A DNA stretch of 64,000 bases from Marinobacter salarius (GTDB lineage: Bacteria; Pseudomonadota; Gammaproteobacteria; Pseudomonadales; Oleiphilaceae): positions 2,294,001-2,358,000 of the forward strand of contig CP007152.1 in assembly GCA_000831005.1 (NCBI GenBank), given 5' to 3'. Shown here piece by piece: positions 44,243-53,570 of this stretch (position 1 is the first letter of the stretch; every line of letters begins with the position of its first letter). The notes under the pieces are model-generated. The model did no database searches. It was not told the DNA's origin and saw only the letters and a program-made list of their open reading frames with translations. Position numbers and translations under genes: made by a program.

Positions 44243-47200
44243 ATGAAGCTTAAGTTCAAAACCCAGGCCTACCAGACCAATGCTGTCGAGTCCGTGGTGG
44301 ATTGCTTTGCCGGCCAACCCAAGCAGGATGGCATCAACTATCGGATCGACCCCGGTAGCAGGACCCAGAAAACAGCATACGATGAGGGCTTCAAGAACAC
44401 GGATCTGGCCCTGACAGAAGCACAGATCCTGGAAAACATTCAGAAAGTACAACGCCGGCAGAACCTGCCCCTCTCGCAGTCTCTGACGGGCTTCACTACA
44501 TTTGACAACAAGGGGCAGCGTGTTCCGGTCAAGGCGGACTATAAGAAGCATGCGTTGGCCGCAACACGGCTTCATCTCGATGTAGAGATGGAAACCGGCA
44601 CCGGCAAGACCTACTGCTACATCAAAACCATTTTTGAGATGAACAAGCGCTACGGCTGGAGCAAGTTCATCATTATGGTTCCGTCTGTTGCCATTCGCGA
44701 GGGTGTCGATAAATCCCTGAAGATTACTGCCGACCATTTCACCGAGATCTATGGCAAGAAGGCGCGGTTCTTCACCTATAACTCCCGGCGCCTTCACGAG
44801 CTGGAAAGCTTCTCATCAGATGCCGGGATCAACGTGATGGTGATGAACATCCAGCGTTTAACGCCCGGGGAAAGGACAATCGCCGCATCTACGACACTCA
44901 GGACGACTTCCAGTCGCGCAAGCCCATTGACGTTATCGCTGCCAACCGCCCCATCCTGATTCTGGATGAGCCTCAGAAGATGGAAGGCAAGGCAACTCAG
45001 GGCGCGCTGCCTCAGTTTAATCCGCTGATGATACTGCGCTACTCAGCCACCCACCGCACGCAGCACAACCGCATACACCGGTTGGATGCCCTGGATGCCT
45101 ACAACCAGAAACTGGTGAAGAAGATCGCTGTGCGGGGCATTAAAACCCGGGGGCTGGCGGGCACCAACGCTTATCTTTACCTGGAAGGGATTGATATCTC
45201 CAGGAAGGCTCCGGTGGCGCGCATCGAGATGGAGGTAAAGCTGAAGTCTGGCGAGATAAGGCGCCAGTTGCGTCGCCTGGAGTATCGAGACGATTTGTTT
45301 GTGGAGTCCGGCGAGCTGGACCAGTACAAGGATGGCTTCACAATCAGCCAGATCGACTACAACAACGACACCGTTGAATTTACCAATGGCATTGTTCTGA
45401 CGGCGGGCGAAGCCAATGGCGACGTGTCCGAGCGGGATATCCGGCGCATCCAGATCCGCGAGACAATCAAGGCCCATCTGGACCGGGAAAAGCAGCTGTT
45501 TGCACAAGGAATCAAGGTGCTGTCGCTGTTCTTCATTGATGAAGTGGTCAAATACCGCGATTACGATCAGGACGACGACAAAGGCGAGTATGCCAGGGTT
45601 TTCGAGGAAGAGTACGAGCTGTTGAAGAAAGAATACCTTTCAGACCTCCCCATCGATAACGAAGCCTACCGCAAATATCTGGACCAGATTGATGCGGCCA
45701 AAACACACAATGGCTACTTCTCTATCGATAAGAAAACCAACCGGTTGAAAGACCCCAAGGTTGGTGCCAAGTCCATCGATTCTGATGATGTGGATGCCTA
45801 TGATCTGATTCTGAAAGACAAGGAACGTTTGCTTTCATTCGACGAGCCAACGCGTTTCATCTTCTCTCATTCAGCTCTGAGGGAAGGCTGGGACAACCCT
45901 AACGTGTTCGTGATGTGCATGCTTAAGCACAGCGACAACACCATTTCCCGGCGCCAGGAAGTTGGCCGGGGCCTGCGGCTTGCTGTCGACCAGCACGGTG
46001 ACCGCATGGATCACCCGGCGATTGTTCACGACATCAACGTACTCACCGTCGTTGCCAGCGAGAGTTACCAGGACTTCGTCGCAGGGTTACAACACGAAAT
46101 CTCTGAAACACTGACCGCCCGGCCGCGTAAGGCGGACGAAGACTACTTCACCGGCAAATTCCTGGCTACGGACTCCGGCTCGGTGGAAGTTACCCCGTTA
46201 ATGGCCAAACAGATCTACCGGTACCTGCTCAAGAACGACTATACCGATGATTCAGACCAAATCGCCGATGCATATCATCAGGCGAAAGAGACCGGCACGC
46301 TGGCGGAGCTTCCAGACGACCTTCAGCCATATGCCGATCAGGTTTTTGAGTTGATCGACAGCGTCTTCAGCGACGCTCAGCTGCCCAAGGTGGATGATGG
46401 TCGCAAGCCCAAAACCAATCCGCTCAACGCGAACTTTGATAAGAAAGAGTTCCGGGCACTGTGGGATCGCATCAACCGGAAAGCCGTTTACAAGGTAGAT
46501 TTTGACTCGGATGAGCTGGTCAGAAAGTGCATTCGGGCACTCGATGCGGAGCTGAGGGTCACGCCCCTTCAATACACTGTGCAGATCGGTGTCCAGCAAG
46601 ACGGCCTGACCGACGAGCAGCTTCGAGAGGGAAAAGGCTTTGGAATTAAGGGCACAGCCACGGAGTACGGTGACTCCATTCACTCCATGGTGAAGTACGA
46701 TTTGCTGGGGAAAGTTGCCGAGAGCACGCAGCTCACTCGTCAGACAACTGCGTCCATTCTTCAGGGGATTCAGGTGCCCGTGTTTCAGCAATTCCGGCAA
46801 AATCCGGAGCACTTCATTGCCGAGACCAGTCGGTTAATCACCGAGCAAAAAGCCGCCATGGTTATCGAGCGCCTTGCTTACGATGAGGTGGATGAGCGCT
46901 ATGAAGTTGATATCTTCACCGCTAACCAGACCGGCCAAGATTTCTCACGGGCTTCGGCCAAACTGAAGAATCATGTCTACGACTACGCCATCACCGACTC
47001 AGACGTAGAGCGCAAGTTTGTTCAAGAACTGGATACCAGCAATGAGGTTGTGGTGTACGCCAAACTGCCACGAGGTTTTCTGATCCCCACACCGGTTGGC
47101 GACTACAACCCGGACTGGGCCATTTCGTTTCGAAACGGTAGCGTTCGTCATATCTACTTCGTGGCTGAAACCAAGGGGACGATGTCTTCCATGAAGCTGC

Positions 47201-47352
47201 GCGAGATCGAAAAGACGAAAATCGAGTGCGCCAGGAAGTTCTTCGCCGAGATCAGTGAAAAGGTCACCCGGGACAAGGTGAAGTATGACGTGGTGACGGA
47301 CTATGCCAAGCTGATGGATGTGGTTGGTAAGGCAGCTCAGGAAGCGATTTGA
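44243..47352 (+). CDS. res: Type III restriction enzyme Res subunit, one frame break
   Basis: ATP-dependent translocase-endonuclease partner of Mod, ~1036 residues when one G is added near 44854 ([17 protein letters not shown]). Walker [15 protein letters not shown] lies near residue 118, the DExx box [13 protein letters not shown] near 240, motif [12 protein letters not shown] near 265. The helicase C-terminal part has [15 protein letters not shown] and [14 protein letters not shown]. The nuclease domain is at the end: [11 protein letters not shown] followed by YFVAETKG, matching the PD...E-x-K pattern of type III Res proteins. It ends the locus and is separated from the AlbA_2 gene by a 117-base leader with repeats. 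Confidence 0.87.
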
Positions 47353-47356
47353 CGTA

Positions 47357-47438
47357 GTGCGTTTACAGAGAGCCGGCAGGGCTCACCATTATCCGGCCGG
47401 CTCCGATTTGTACTGGCTATACGGTTCAGTAAACGCAC
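47357..47438. repeat. Nested inverted repeats between res and a convergent gene
   Basis: Outer arms GTGCGTTTAC (47357-47366) and GTAAACGCAC (47429-47438) enclose an inner pair AGAGCCGG and CCGGCTC. There is no T run. The element stands between two converging genes and may serve to end both transcripts; a cassette-like recombination site was considered but the arms do not fit. Confidence 0.5.
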
Positions 47439-47451
47439 CACCAATGGACCC

Positions 47452-48303
47452 TCAGGCTTGGTAGCGGCCGAAGTAGGTTTGCGACAGACTGGTGAGATGG
47501 CGTTGGTAAGACCTTTTCTCGGCAATAACCTGATTCATACGCTTAATCAGGTCCCGGACTTTCTGCGTCTGTTGGGAGAGTTCAGGTTTTTTCGGGAGGC
47601 ACAACAGCGGTTTCGCAGTTCTGTTTGCCACTAACTGAATTCTGGATCGCCCCTTATACTGAAGAACGTCCCATCGAATATGAGAACAGCTATAGCAATT
47701 ATTAGCTGAGCAAACATATATACGACATTGAATTTTACCCGCAAAGGATCCCGGCTGAAGCTCCTCAAGGTATTTTGCATGATGGCGGAGTTCATGGTCC
47801 ATTCTTGTCAATCGAAGGGTTAAAATCTTCGCTAGGAAATCCATCTTTTTTCTAACAGTATCCTGCTCGACAGTCGAAGGTAAATCCAATCGCATGGTCA
47901 AACAGCGTCTCAGTTGCCCCAGGATTTTGGTATACGAACGTTTTTCTGCATCCAGCGCCTGAATGTAGGAAATGGTTGCTTGAACCTCGGGGAAGCAATC
48001 ACGCAATTGGCCATGCCGATACACCATTTTGGCTGGGTTGCCTTTGATGTTAGACAGGCAAACCCCTGTTCTGGAATATTTATTTGGCAACATCCTTTTC
48101 CAGTCAAGATGTGGACAGGACAGGCAGTCAGGTTTCGGTCCGTGCGTTTTCAGGTATAGCAGGATCACGCCGCCCCAGCGTGGTTGGCACTCACGGAGTC
48201 TTAGGGCACCCAATTCAATCGCCTCATTGATTTTGTCAATACGGCGGGTAACAAAACTCACCAGTTTGACTATCCGGTTCAGGGTAGGGGTTATTTCGTC
48301 CAT
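47452..48303 (-). CDS. Unrecognised protein with duplicated C-x2-C-x-H-x2-W motif
   Basis: I do not recognise this 283-residue protein. It is basic, rich in Arg, Lys and Leu, with many likely helices. Two similar motifs stand out: CLSCPHLDW near residue 60 and CYSCSHIRW near residue 205. Each has the pattern Cys-x2-Cys-x-His-x2-Trp and could form half or all of a metal site; their spacing suggests two related domains joined by a helical part (residues ~100-190). Basic character plus possible zinc sites fit nucleic-acid binding, but this is inference. It points towards the restriction-like locus from the right and has no evident partner; its upstream region is also gene-free. Confidence 0.55.
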   Translation of the reverse strand: MDEITPTLNRIVKLVSFVTRRIDKINEAIELGALRLRECQPRWGGVILLYLKTHGPKPDCLSCPHLDWKRMLPNKYSRTGVCLSNIKGNPAKMVYRHGQLRDCFPEVQATISYIQALDAEKRSYTKILGQLRRCLTMRLDLPSTVEQDTVRKKMDFLAKILTLRLTRMDHELRHHAKYLEELQPGSFAGKIQCRIYVCSANNCYSCSHIRWDVLQYKGRSRIQLVANRTAKPLLCLPKKPELSQQTQKVRDLIKRMNQVIAEKRSYQRHLTSLSQTYFGRYQA

Positions 48304-48687
48304 AATTGTATCCTCTGGGTTTGAAATGACTAAGTTTTCGCTCGACGATCACACTAGGCTCATTTGGCACGCTCCGCTTCGGTGTTATGAAAGGTTTTGG
48401 GCTGCGTATTTTTCTCCGTAGCTGTGATTCAAAAAGACTACGGAGACGCCAAAATTAGAGTAATCAGGGTCAAATAGAGCCGATATTCTTCGAACCAAAA
48501 GTCGTCAGGGAGGCAATTTGTGTCAGCTTTTATAGAAAATGGCAGCGGGGTTATGGTGTAGGGGGCAATGACTCCAGGCAGCAACGTAGAAATACCTGAA
48601 CAGTTGGCCAAGTTTTTGCTGTGATTAAGTTGTGATCCGTCATGATAGATCACAACTTAATCCCCCAACCGTTCAGGAGAAGTACCC
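48304..48687. other. Intergenic region at right end of island
   Basis: About 380 bases between divergent genes. The middle part (48340-48600) shows no gene or repeat that I can support. Its right end holds the large palindrome at 48623-48662. The island's right border probably lies here or just left of it, since purine genes begin afterwards; no second tRNA fragment is seen. Confidence 0.4.
48623..48662. promoter_or_regulatory. 15-base perfect inverted repeat before the BMP-type gene
   Basis: GATTAAGTTGTGATC and its exact complement are separated by ten bases. The right arm ends 25 bases before the ATG of the purine-binding protein gene, next to its ribosome site (caggag). It could be an operator or an RNA hairpin controlling translation. 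No T run follows, so it is not a standard terminator. Confidence 0.55.
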
Positions 48688-49755
48688 ATGAGCCTTATAC
48701 GCAGCTTGGCACTTTCTGCCGCACTCACCCTGCCCGTGTCCGCCATGGCCGAGGACCCGATGAAAGTCGGTTTCGTATACGTCGGCCCGATAGGGGACCA
48801 CGGCTGGAGCTATCAGCATGACTTGGGGCGCCTGGCCCTTGAGGAGCACTTCGGTGACCAGGTGGAGACCACCTATGTGGAAAACGTCAACGAGGGCGCC
48901 GACGCCGAGCGCACCATCCGCCGGTTGGCCCAGGCGGGCAATGAGGTGATCTTTACCACGTCCTTTGGCTTCATGAACCCCACTGCACGGGTGGCCGAGC
49001 AGTTCCCCGATACCACCTTCCTGCATGCCACCGGCTATAAACGTGCCGACAATCTGGGCACCTACCTGTCGGTCACCTATGAAGGTCGTTACGTCACCGG
49101 CGTTGCTGCGGGACTGGTGACCGAGACCAACACCCTGGGCTACATCGCCTCTTTCCCGATCCCGGAAGTTATCAGGGACATCAACGCTGTATACCTGGGT
49201 GCCAGTTCGGTCAACCCGGATATCGAGCTCAAGGTAGTGTGGGCCAACACCTGGTTTGATCCGGCGAAGGAGGCTGATGCCGCCAACGCGCTGATGGACC
49301 AGGGCGCCGATGTCATTGTGCAGCATACCGACAGCCCGGCGCCGTTGATGGCAGCTGAAAAACGGGGCAATTGGGGTGTTGGCCAGGCGTCCGACATGCG
49401 GAAATTCGGTGGCGATGCTCACCTGCTGTCCGTGGTCAATGACTGGGCCCCGTACTACATCGATACCGTCCAGGCGGTCATGGACGGCGACTGGGCTCCA
49501 AGCGACTACTGGGGCGGCATTTCCGAGGATGTCATCCAGGTGGTCGGTATCAGTGATCGACTGACCGAAGAGCAACGGGCGAAAGTGGATGAGGTGATTG
49601 CCTCTATCGACAGCGGTGAGTTCCATCCCTTCACGGGCCCGCTGAAGGACCAGGACGGTGAGCTGCGGGTACCGGAAGGCGAGGCCATGACCAACGAGCA
49701 ACTGGCAGGCATGGACTGGTACGTGGAAGGCATGACAGCAAACCTGCCGAAATAA
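48688..49755 (+). CDS. BMP-family ABC transporter substrate-binding protein (purine/nucleoside)
   Basis: Periplasmic binding protein of 355 residues with a Sec signal ending in VSAMAE (mature near residue 22). The BMP (basic membrane protein/PnrA) family blocks are present: KVGFVYVGPIGDHGWSYQHD at the mature N-terminus, VENVNEGADAERTIRRLAQA, NEVIFTTSFGFMNPTARVAE, and NTLGYIASFPIPEVIRDINA. Family members bind nucleosides or purine bases. The ATPase and permease genes of a BMP-type importer lie at 57.5-61 kb, so this is likely their missing partner. A strong terminator follows. Confidence 0.87.
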   Translation: MSLIRSLALSAALTLPVSAMAEDPMKVGFVYVGPIGDHGWSYQHDLGRLALEEHFGDQVETTYVENVNEGADAERTIRRLAQAGNEVIFTTSFGFMNPTARVAEQFPDTTFLHATGYKRADNLGTYLSVTYEGRYVTGVAAGLVTETNTLGYIASFPIPEVIRDINAVYLGASSVNPDIELKVVWANTWFDPAKEADAANALMDQGADVIVQHTDSPAPLMAAEKRGNWGVGQASDMRKFGGDAHLLSVVNDWAPYYIDTVQAVMDGDWAPSDYWGGISEDVIQVVGISDRLTEEQRAKVDEVIASIDSGEFHPFTGPLKDQDGELRVPEGEAMTNEQLAGMDWYVEGMTANLPK

Positions 49756-49775
49756 ACGGGCAGGCAATAACCAAA

Positions 49776-49807
49776 AGCCGGCGGGCGATACCCGCCGGCT
49801 TTGTTTT
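49776..49807. terminator. Bidirectional terminator between BMP gene and 8-oxoguanine deaminase
   Basis: Ten-base arms AGCCGGCGGG and CCCGCCGGCT with loop CGATA are followed by TTGTTTT on the plus strand and by TTTTGG on the minus strand. The two flanking genes converge here. Confidence 0.85.
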
Positions 49808-49808
49808 C

Positions 49809-51170
49809 TCAGGCGTCAGCCAGCATCCGGGCGACCCCTTCCTGCACCTTCCGGGTCAACTCCCGCTCATCCAGGCCGGTGACCAGGCCATCTTCCATAA
49901 CGCAACGACCCTGCACGAAGCTGTGCTTCACATGGACTGGCTCGCCGCACATCAGGGGCGCCAACAGTGGTGAGTGGACGCCGGCAAAGCGCGGCTGATC
50001 AATGTCGTAGAGCACCAGGTCGGCCTGCTTGCCAACGGCCAGGCTGCCGGTTTCCTGCAGGCCCAGCAAGTCGGCGCCGCCACGGGTGCCCCAGTCCAGC
50101 ACCTGTTCAAGGGTGGTGACATCCGGCCCGTGGGCGGCCCGGTGGATCAGCCAGGCCAGGTTCAGTTCCTGCAGCATGGAGCCGGATTCGGCAGAGGCCG
50201 AGCCGTCCACCGCCAGCGAGATAGGCACGCCGGCCTTTTCCATGGCCACCACCGGGGCGATACCGCTGCCCAGGCGACAGTTGGAGGTGGGGCAATGGGC
50301 AATGCCAGTGCCGGTGGCGGCCAGTCTTTCGATGGCATGGGGATCACTGTGGACCAGGTGGGCATACCACACGTCTGGTCCGAGCCAGTCGCAGGCTTCG
50401 GCGTAATCAATTGCGCTCTGGTGGTATTTCTCCCGGGCCTGGACCTCGTCATATGCCACCTCCAGCAAGTGGGAATGCATCTTCAGGCCATGCTCCCGGG
50501 CCCAGTGGGCCTGGGCTCTGAGCCCGTCCGGTGTGCTGGAATGGATCAGGCTGGTGGGGGCTACCACCAGTTTCTTCATGGCGCCTGCGCCCTCCTGGTG
50601 GTGCTTCTTGCGGGTGGCGTCCAGGCGGTCGATGACCTGGTCGATGGTCTCCGGTTCGATGCGGTGTTCGATCATGCCCTCGTGGGAGCCTGTCTCGGTG
50701 GCGCTGCCGCGACACAGAACCAGGCGGATGCCCAGTTCATCTGCCGCTTGCCAGACCGCTTCTTCCAGTTCCGGGCTGGTGGTAGCGTGGTACAGATAGT
50801 GATGGTCGGCGCAGGTGGTGGCGCCAGAGCGGATCAGTTCGTACAGGCCCAGCCGGGCAGCGTGGTACATCAACTCAGGGGTAACCTTTGGCCAGAAGCG
50901 GTAGGGTACGCTGCTGAGCCATTCCCCGAGGCCCTGGTTCAGCCCCGCGGGTACTCCCTTCATGATGGATTGGGCCAGGTGGTGGTGGGTGTTCACCAGC
51001 CCCGGCCAGATCACACAGCCACTGGCGTCGATAATGGTTTCCGGCTGCTCCGCCGTGGGTGCCAAGCCCCGGCCAAGCTCGGTGATAAGACCATCCTGGA
51101 TGCGGATGTCCCGGGCAGTGGGGTTGTCCTCAGCGTGGATGGCGACTGCGTTTCGGATCAGGTAGTTCAA
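49809..51170 (-). CDS. 8-oxoguanine deaminase (amidohydrolase superfamily)
   Basis: Zinc-dependent deaminase of 453 residues in the TrzA/AtzB-like amidohydrolase group. Metal and substrate motifs: PGLVNTHHHLAQSIMKGVPA near residue 55, HSHLLEVAYDE near 233, HLVHSDPHAI near 270 and LAVDGSASAESGSMLQELNL near 320. The absence of a long aromatic insert and the ATTCADHHYLYH block near 115 fit the family that turns 8-oxoguanine into uric acid. Guanine deaminase-like or TrzN-like substrates cannot be excluded on sequence alone. Context supports the purine role: uric acid is on the way to allantoin, and puuE and alc are nearby. Confidence 0.82.
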   Translation of the reverse strand: MNYLIRNAVAIHAEDNPTARDIRIQDGLITELGRGLAPTAEQPETIIDASGCVIWPGLVNTHHHLAQSIMKGVPAGLNQGLGEWLSSVPYRFWPKVTPELMYHAARLGLYELIRSGATTCADHHYLYHATTSPELEEAVWQAADELGIRLVLCRGSATETGSHEGMIEHRIEPETIDQVIDRLDATRKKHHQEGAGAMKKLVVAPTSLIHSSTPDGLRAQAHWAREHGLKMHSHLLEVAYDEVQAREKYHQSAIDYAEACDWLGPDVWYAHLVHSDPHAIERLAATGTGIAHCPTSNCRLGSGIAPVVAMEKAGVPISLAVDGSASAESGSMLQELNLAWLIHRAAHGPDVTTLEQVLDWGTRGGADLLGLQETGSLAVGKQADLVLYDIDQPRFAGVHSPLLAPLMCGEPVHVKHSFVQGRCVMEDGLVTGLDERELTRKVQEGVARMLADA

Positions 51171-51299
51171 TGGTTGCTCCTTTACGGACGAACGAGCAAT
51201 GTCCCGAAGCTCCGCCGCGGCCCGGCAGACTTCTGACCGCTTCTACTCTTGTGTTGAATGACAGTGGTAGAGAGCGTGATGCAATATCCTTTCCATTTG

Positions 51300-51315
51300 C
51301 TGACCACATGGTCAG
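51300..51315. promoter_or_regulatory. RutR-like operator upstream of 8-oxoguanine deaminase
   Basis: CTGACCA-CA-TGGTCAG, a perfect palindrome, matches the RutR consensus TTGACCA-N2-TGGTCAA at 12 of 14 defined bases. It lies 130 bases before the deaminase start in a 529-base gap that separates it from the divergent oxygenase gene. The rest of the gap shows no gene. Confidence 0.7.
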
Positions 51316-51699
51316 GTCCGGAATCTTTCCCTTTGATGGCTATCAACGTAGCACCTTGACGGTGCAAGTGTGGCAGTCGCTGCACAGTCCTGGTTCCCGA
51401 GATGACAGACTGCCCGGTGGAATCGCTGCCAAGCGACTGATTAAAGGCTGGCTTCGACGATGGAGTGAATGGCATGGATGCTGCTATCCACTAATCTGCC
51501 GGTCAGCACGTCATCGCTGACCGGCCCAAGTCTGAGTAGAAGCAGTCAGGCGCTGGCCGTTCGCTGGTGTCGGGTCATTGCTCAGTCGTCGGCCGGCGTG
51601 CGAGCGCGGTTGGCGGCGATAGCAGGACTCGCTGCGTTTGCCCCTCCGCTGATCTCCGCCGGTCGTTGATCCCATCAGACGATAGTCCCGGAGGTACCA

Positions 51700-52731
51700 A
51701 TGACCAACACTGCAGAAAAGTACGCCCTCAAGGAACTGAACCTGGAAACCACCTTTGGTGGCATGGGCAAGGAGATCGAGCGGGACGTGCCCGTGATTGA
51801 TCTGACCGATTTCGACCAGCGACGAGGTGAAATCACAGACCAGCTCTGGCAGGCCGCCACGGAGGTGGGTTTCTTCCAGCTGGCGAATCATGGCCTGGGG
51901 CTGGGCCTGGTCCGCGAGGCGTTCAGTTTGTCAGAGACATTCTTTGCCCTACCCGAGGCCGAGAAGCAGCGCTTCCCGCTCAAAAAGGGCCTGAATGCCG
52001 GCTGGGAGTTCAAGTCCCAGGTGCGTCCGTCCACGGGCACTGCGGACGATAAGGAGTCCTACCAGATCACCCTGCCGCACATGGATGACCTGTGGCCAAA
52101 CCAGACAGTGGTGCCGGAGTTCCACCGGGTGATGCTGGATTTCGAGTACCAGGCCTGGCAGCTCGGCATGAAGGTGCTGTCCTGCTTTGCAGATCGGCTG
52201 GGCTTTGATCGGGACTTTTTCGCCCGGGCCCATGACCGGGCGCAGCCGGACTACCAGAGCACCCTGCGTCTGCTGCACTATCTTCCTTTGCCGGACGACC
52301 ACCAGCCCGACGAATCGATCTGGCGGGCCGGCGCCCACACCGACTTCGACTGCCTGACTATGGTGTTTCAGCAGGAGGGGCAGGGTGGCCTGCAGGTCAG
52401 CCCCGGCAAGGACGCTGAAGGCAAGGGCGATGACCGGGAATGGTTCACCGTCACGCCTAGGGAGGATCGCATCACCTGTAACATAGGCGATATGCTGATG
52501 CGATGGAGCGACGACCGCCTTAAGTCCACCCTGCACCGGGTACGCATGCCGAGGCCGGGCGAGTACAACGGCCCCCGTTACAGCCTGGCGTTCTTCTGCC
52601 AGGCCAACAAGGACGTGATCATCCAGGGTCCGGAACAGAAATACCCGCCCATCTCGGCGCGGGACTACCTGTTGCAGCGGATCCAGGCGAACTTTGATGC
52701 GGCGGAGAAGGCTGCGGCGGCCCGGCAGTAA
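51700..52731 (+). CDS. 2OG-Fe(II) oxygenase, isopenicillin N synthase type
   Basis: Non-heme iron oxygenase of 343 residues. The N-terminal DIOX_N part reads VPVIDLTDFDQRRGEITDQL (residues ~28-47) and GFFQLANHGL near 60. The catalytic part has the iron ligands in HTDFDCLTMVFQQ near residue 213 and the distal His in LKSTLHRVRMP near 278, with the 2-oxoglutarate Arg-x-Ser in GPRYSLAFF near 292. The substrate is unknown. Its place among purine genes suggests a purine or ureide substrate, and one cannot exclude that it oxidises xanthine or a related base. Ribosome site ggagg precedes the ATG. Confidence 0.82.
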   Translation: MTNTAEKYALKELNLETTFGGMGKEIERDVPVIDLTDFDQRRGEITDQLWQAATEVGFFQLANHGLGLGLVREAFSLSETFFALPEAEKQRFPLKKGLNAGWEFKSQVRPSTGTADDKESYQITLPHMDDLWPNQTVVPEFHRVMLDFEYQAWQLGMKVLSCFADRLGFDRDFFARAHDRAQPDYQSTLRLLHYLPLPDDHQPDESIWRAGAHTDFDCLTMVFQQEGQGGLQVSPGKDAEGKGDDREWFTVTPREDRITCNIGDMLMRWSDDRLKSTLHRVRMPRPGEYNGPRYSLAFFCQANKDVIIQGPEQKYPPISARDYLLQRIQANFDAAEKAAAARQ

Positions 52732-52743
52732 CTCATGCGAAAA

Positions 52744-52763
52744 GGGCCTCCCGCGGGAGGCCC
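52744..52763. terminator. Terminator hairpin between oxygenase and minus-strand ABC operon
   Basis: A 20-base palindrome, GGGCCTCCCG and complement, lies 12 bases after the oxygenase stop. The minus-strand side is followed by TTTTCGC, so it ends the ABC operon best; it also folds in the oxygenase transcript. Confidence 0.7.
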
Positions 52764-52787
52764 TGTGATCACGCTGATCCAGCCGGG

Positions 52788-53570
52788 TCAGAACGCCGGG
52801 TCGGATCCGCGAGTGGCCCAGCCGGTCATGCGCCGCTCGACGAAGGCAAACATCTCGTACATCACCACCCCCATGATGGCGATGACCACCAGGCCGGCGA
52901 ATACCAGGCCCATGTCCATGGTGGAACTGGCCGAGATCATCAGGTAGCCGATGCCCACATTCGAGGCGACGGTTTCCGAGATCACGGAACCCACAAAGGC
53001 CAGGGTGATGGCAACCTTCAGGGAAGCAAAGAAATAGGGCATGGAGCGCGGCAGGGCGACCTTCCTGAGGATGTCCAGCTTGCTGGCGCCCAGCGAGCGC
53101 AGCACGTCCTGTAGTTCAGGCTCCAGGGTGGCCAGGCCGGTGGCCATGTTCACCACCACGGGGAAAAACGAGATCAGAAAGGCGGTGAGGATCGCCGGCA
53201 CGGTGCCAATACCGAACCACACCACCAGCACCGGCACGAAAGCCACCTTGGGAATGCTGTTGAAACCCACCATCAGCGGGTAGACCGCCTTGTAGACCAG
53301 CGGAGACGAGCCCACAAGGACTCCAAGGATTACGCCAAAAATAACCGCAATCGCAAACCCCGCCACCGTGGTAAACAGGGTATGGGTGGCGTGTTTCATG
53401 ATCGGGCCCTGGTACTCCAGCCATGACGCCCAGATGTCCGTCGGAGCGGGAAAGAGATAAGTCGGCACGCTGAAGGCAAAGCACACCAGTTCCCACAGCA
53501 GTGCCAGTGACACCAGCAGGATCCAGGGCGAGGCCTTGATCAACAGTCGTTTTCGCTGCAGCAATGTCAT
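52788..53570 (-). CDS. ABC transporter permease (NitT/TauT-like)
   Basis: Inner-membrane permease of 260 residues in the SsuC/TauC/ThiX group. An N-terminal helix (ASPWILLVSLALLWELVCFA), PTDIWASW near residue 45, and the ATPase docking loop LQDVLRSLGASKLDILRKVA near 155 followed by LPRSMPYFFASLKVAITLAF are all typical. It overlaps the ATPase gene by four bases and forms an operon with it and the binding protein. Confidence 0.85.
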   Translation of the reverse strand: MTLLQRKRLLIKASPWILLVSLALLWELVCFAFSVPTYLFPAPTDIWASWLEYQGPIMKHATHTLFTTVAGFAIAVIFGVILGVLVGSSPLVYKAVYPLMVGFNSIPKVAFVPVLVVWFGIGTVPAILTAFLISFFPVVVNMATGLATLEPELQDVLRSLGASKLDILRKVALPRSMPYFFASLKVAITLAFVGSVISETVASNVGIGYLMISASSTMDMGLVFAGLVVIAIMGVVMYEMFAFVERRMTGWATRGSDPAF

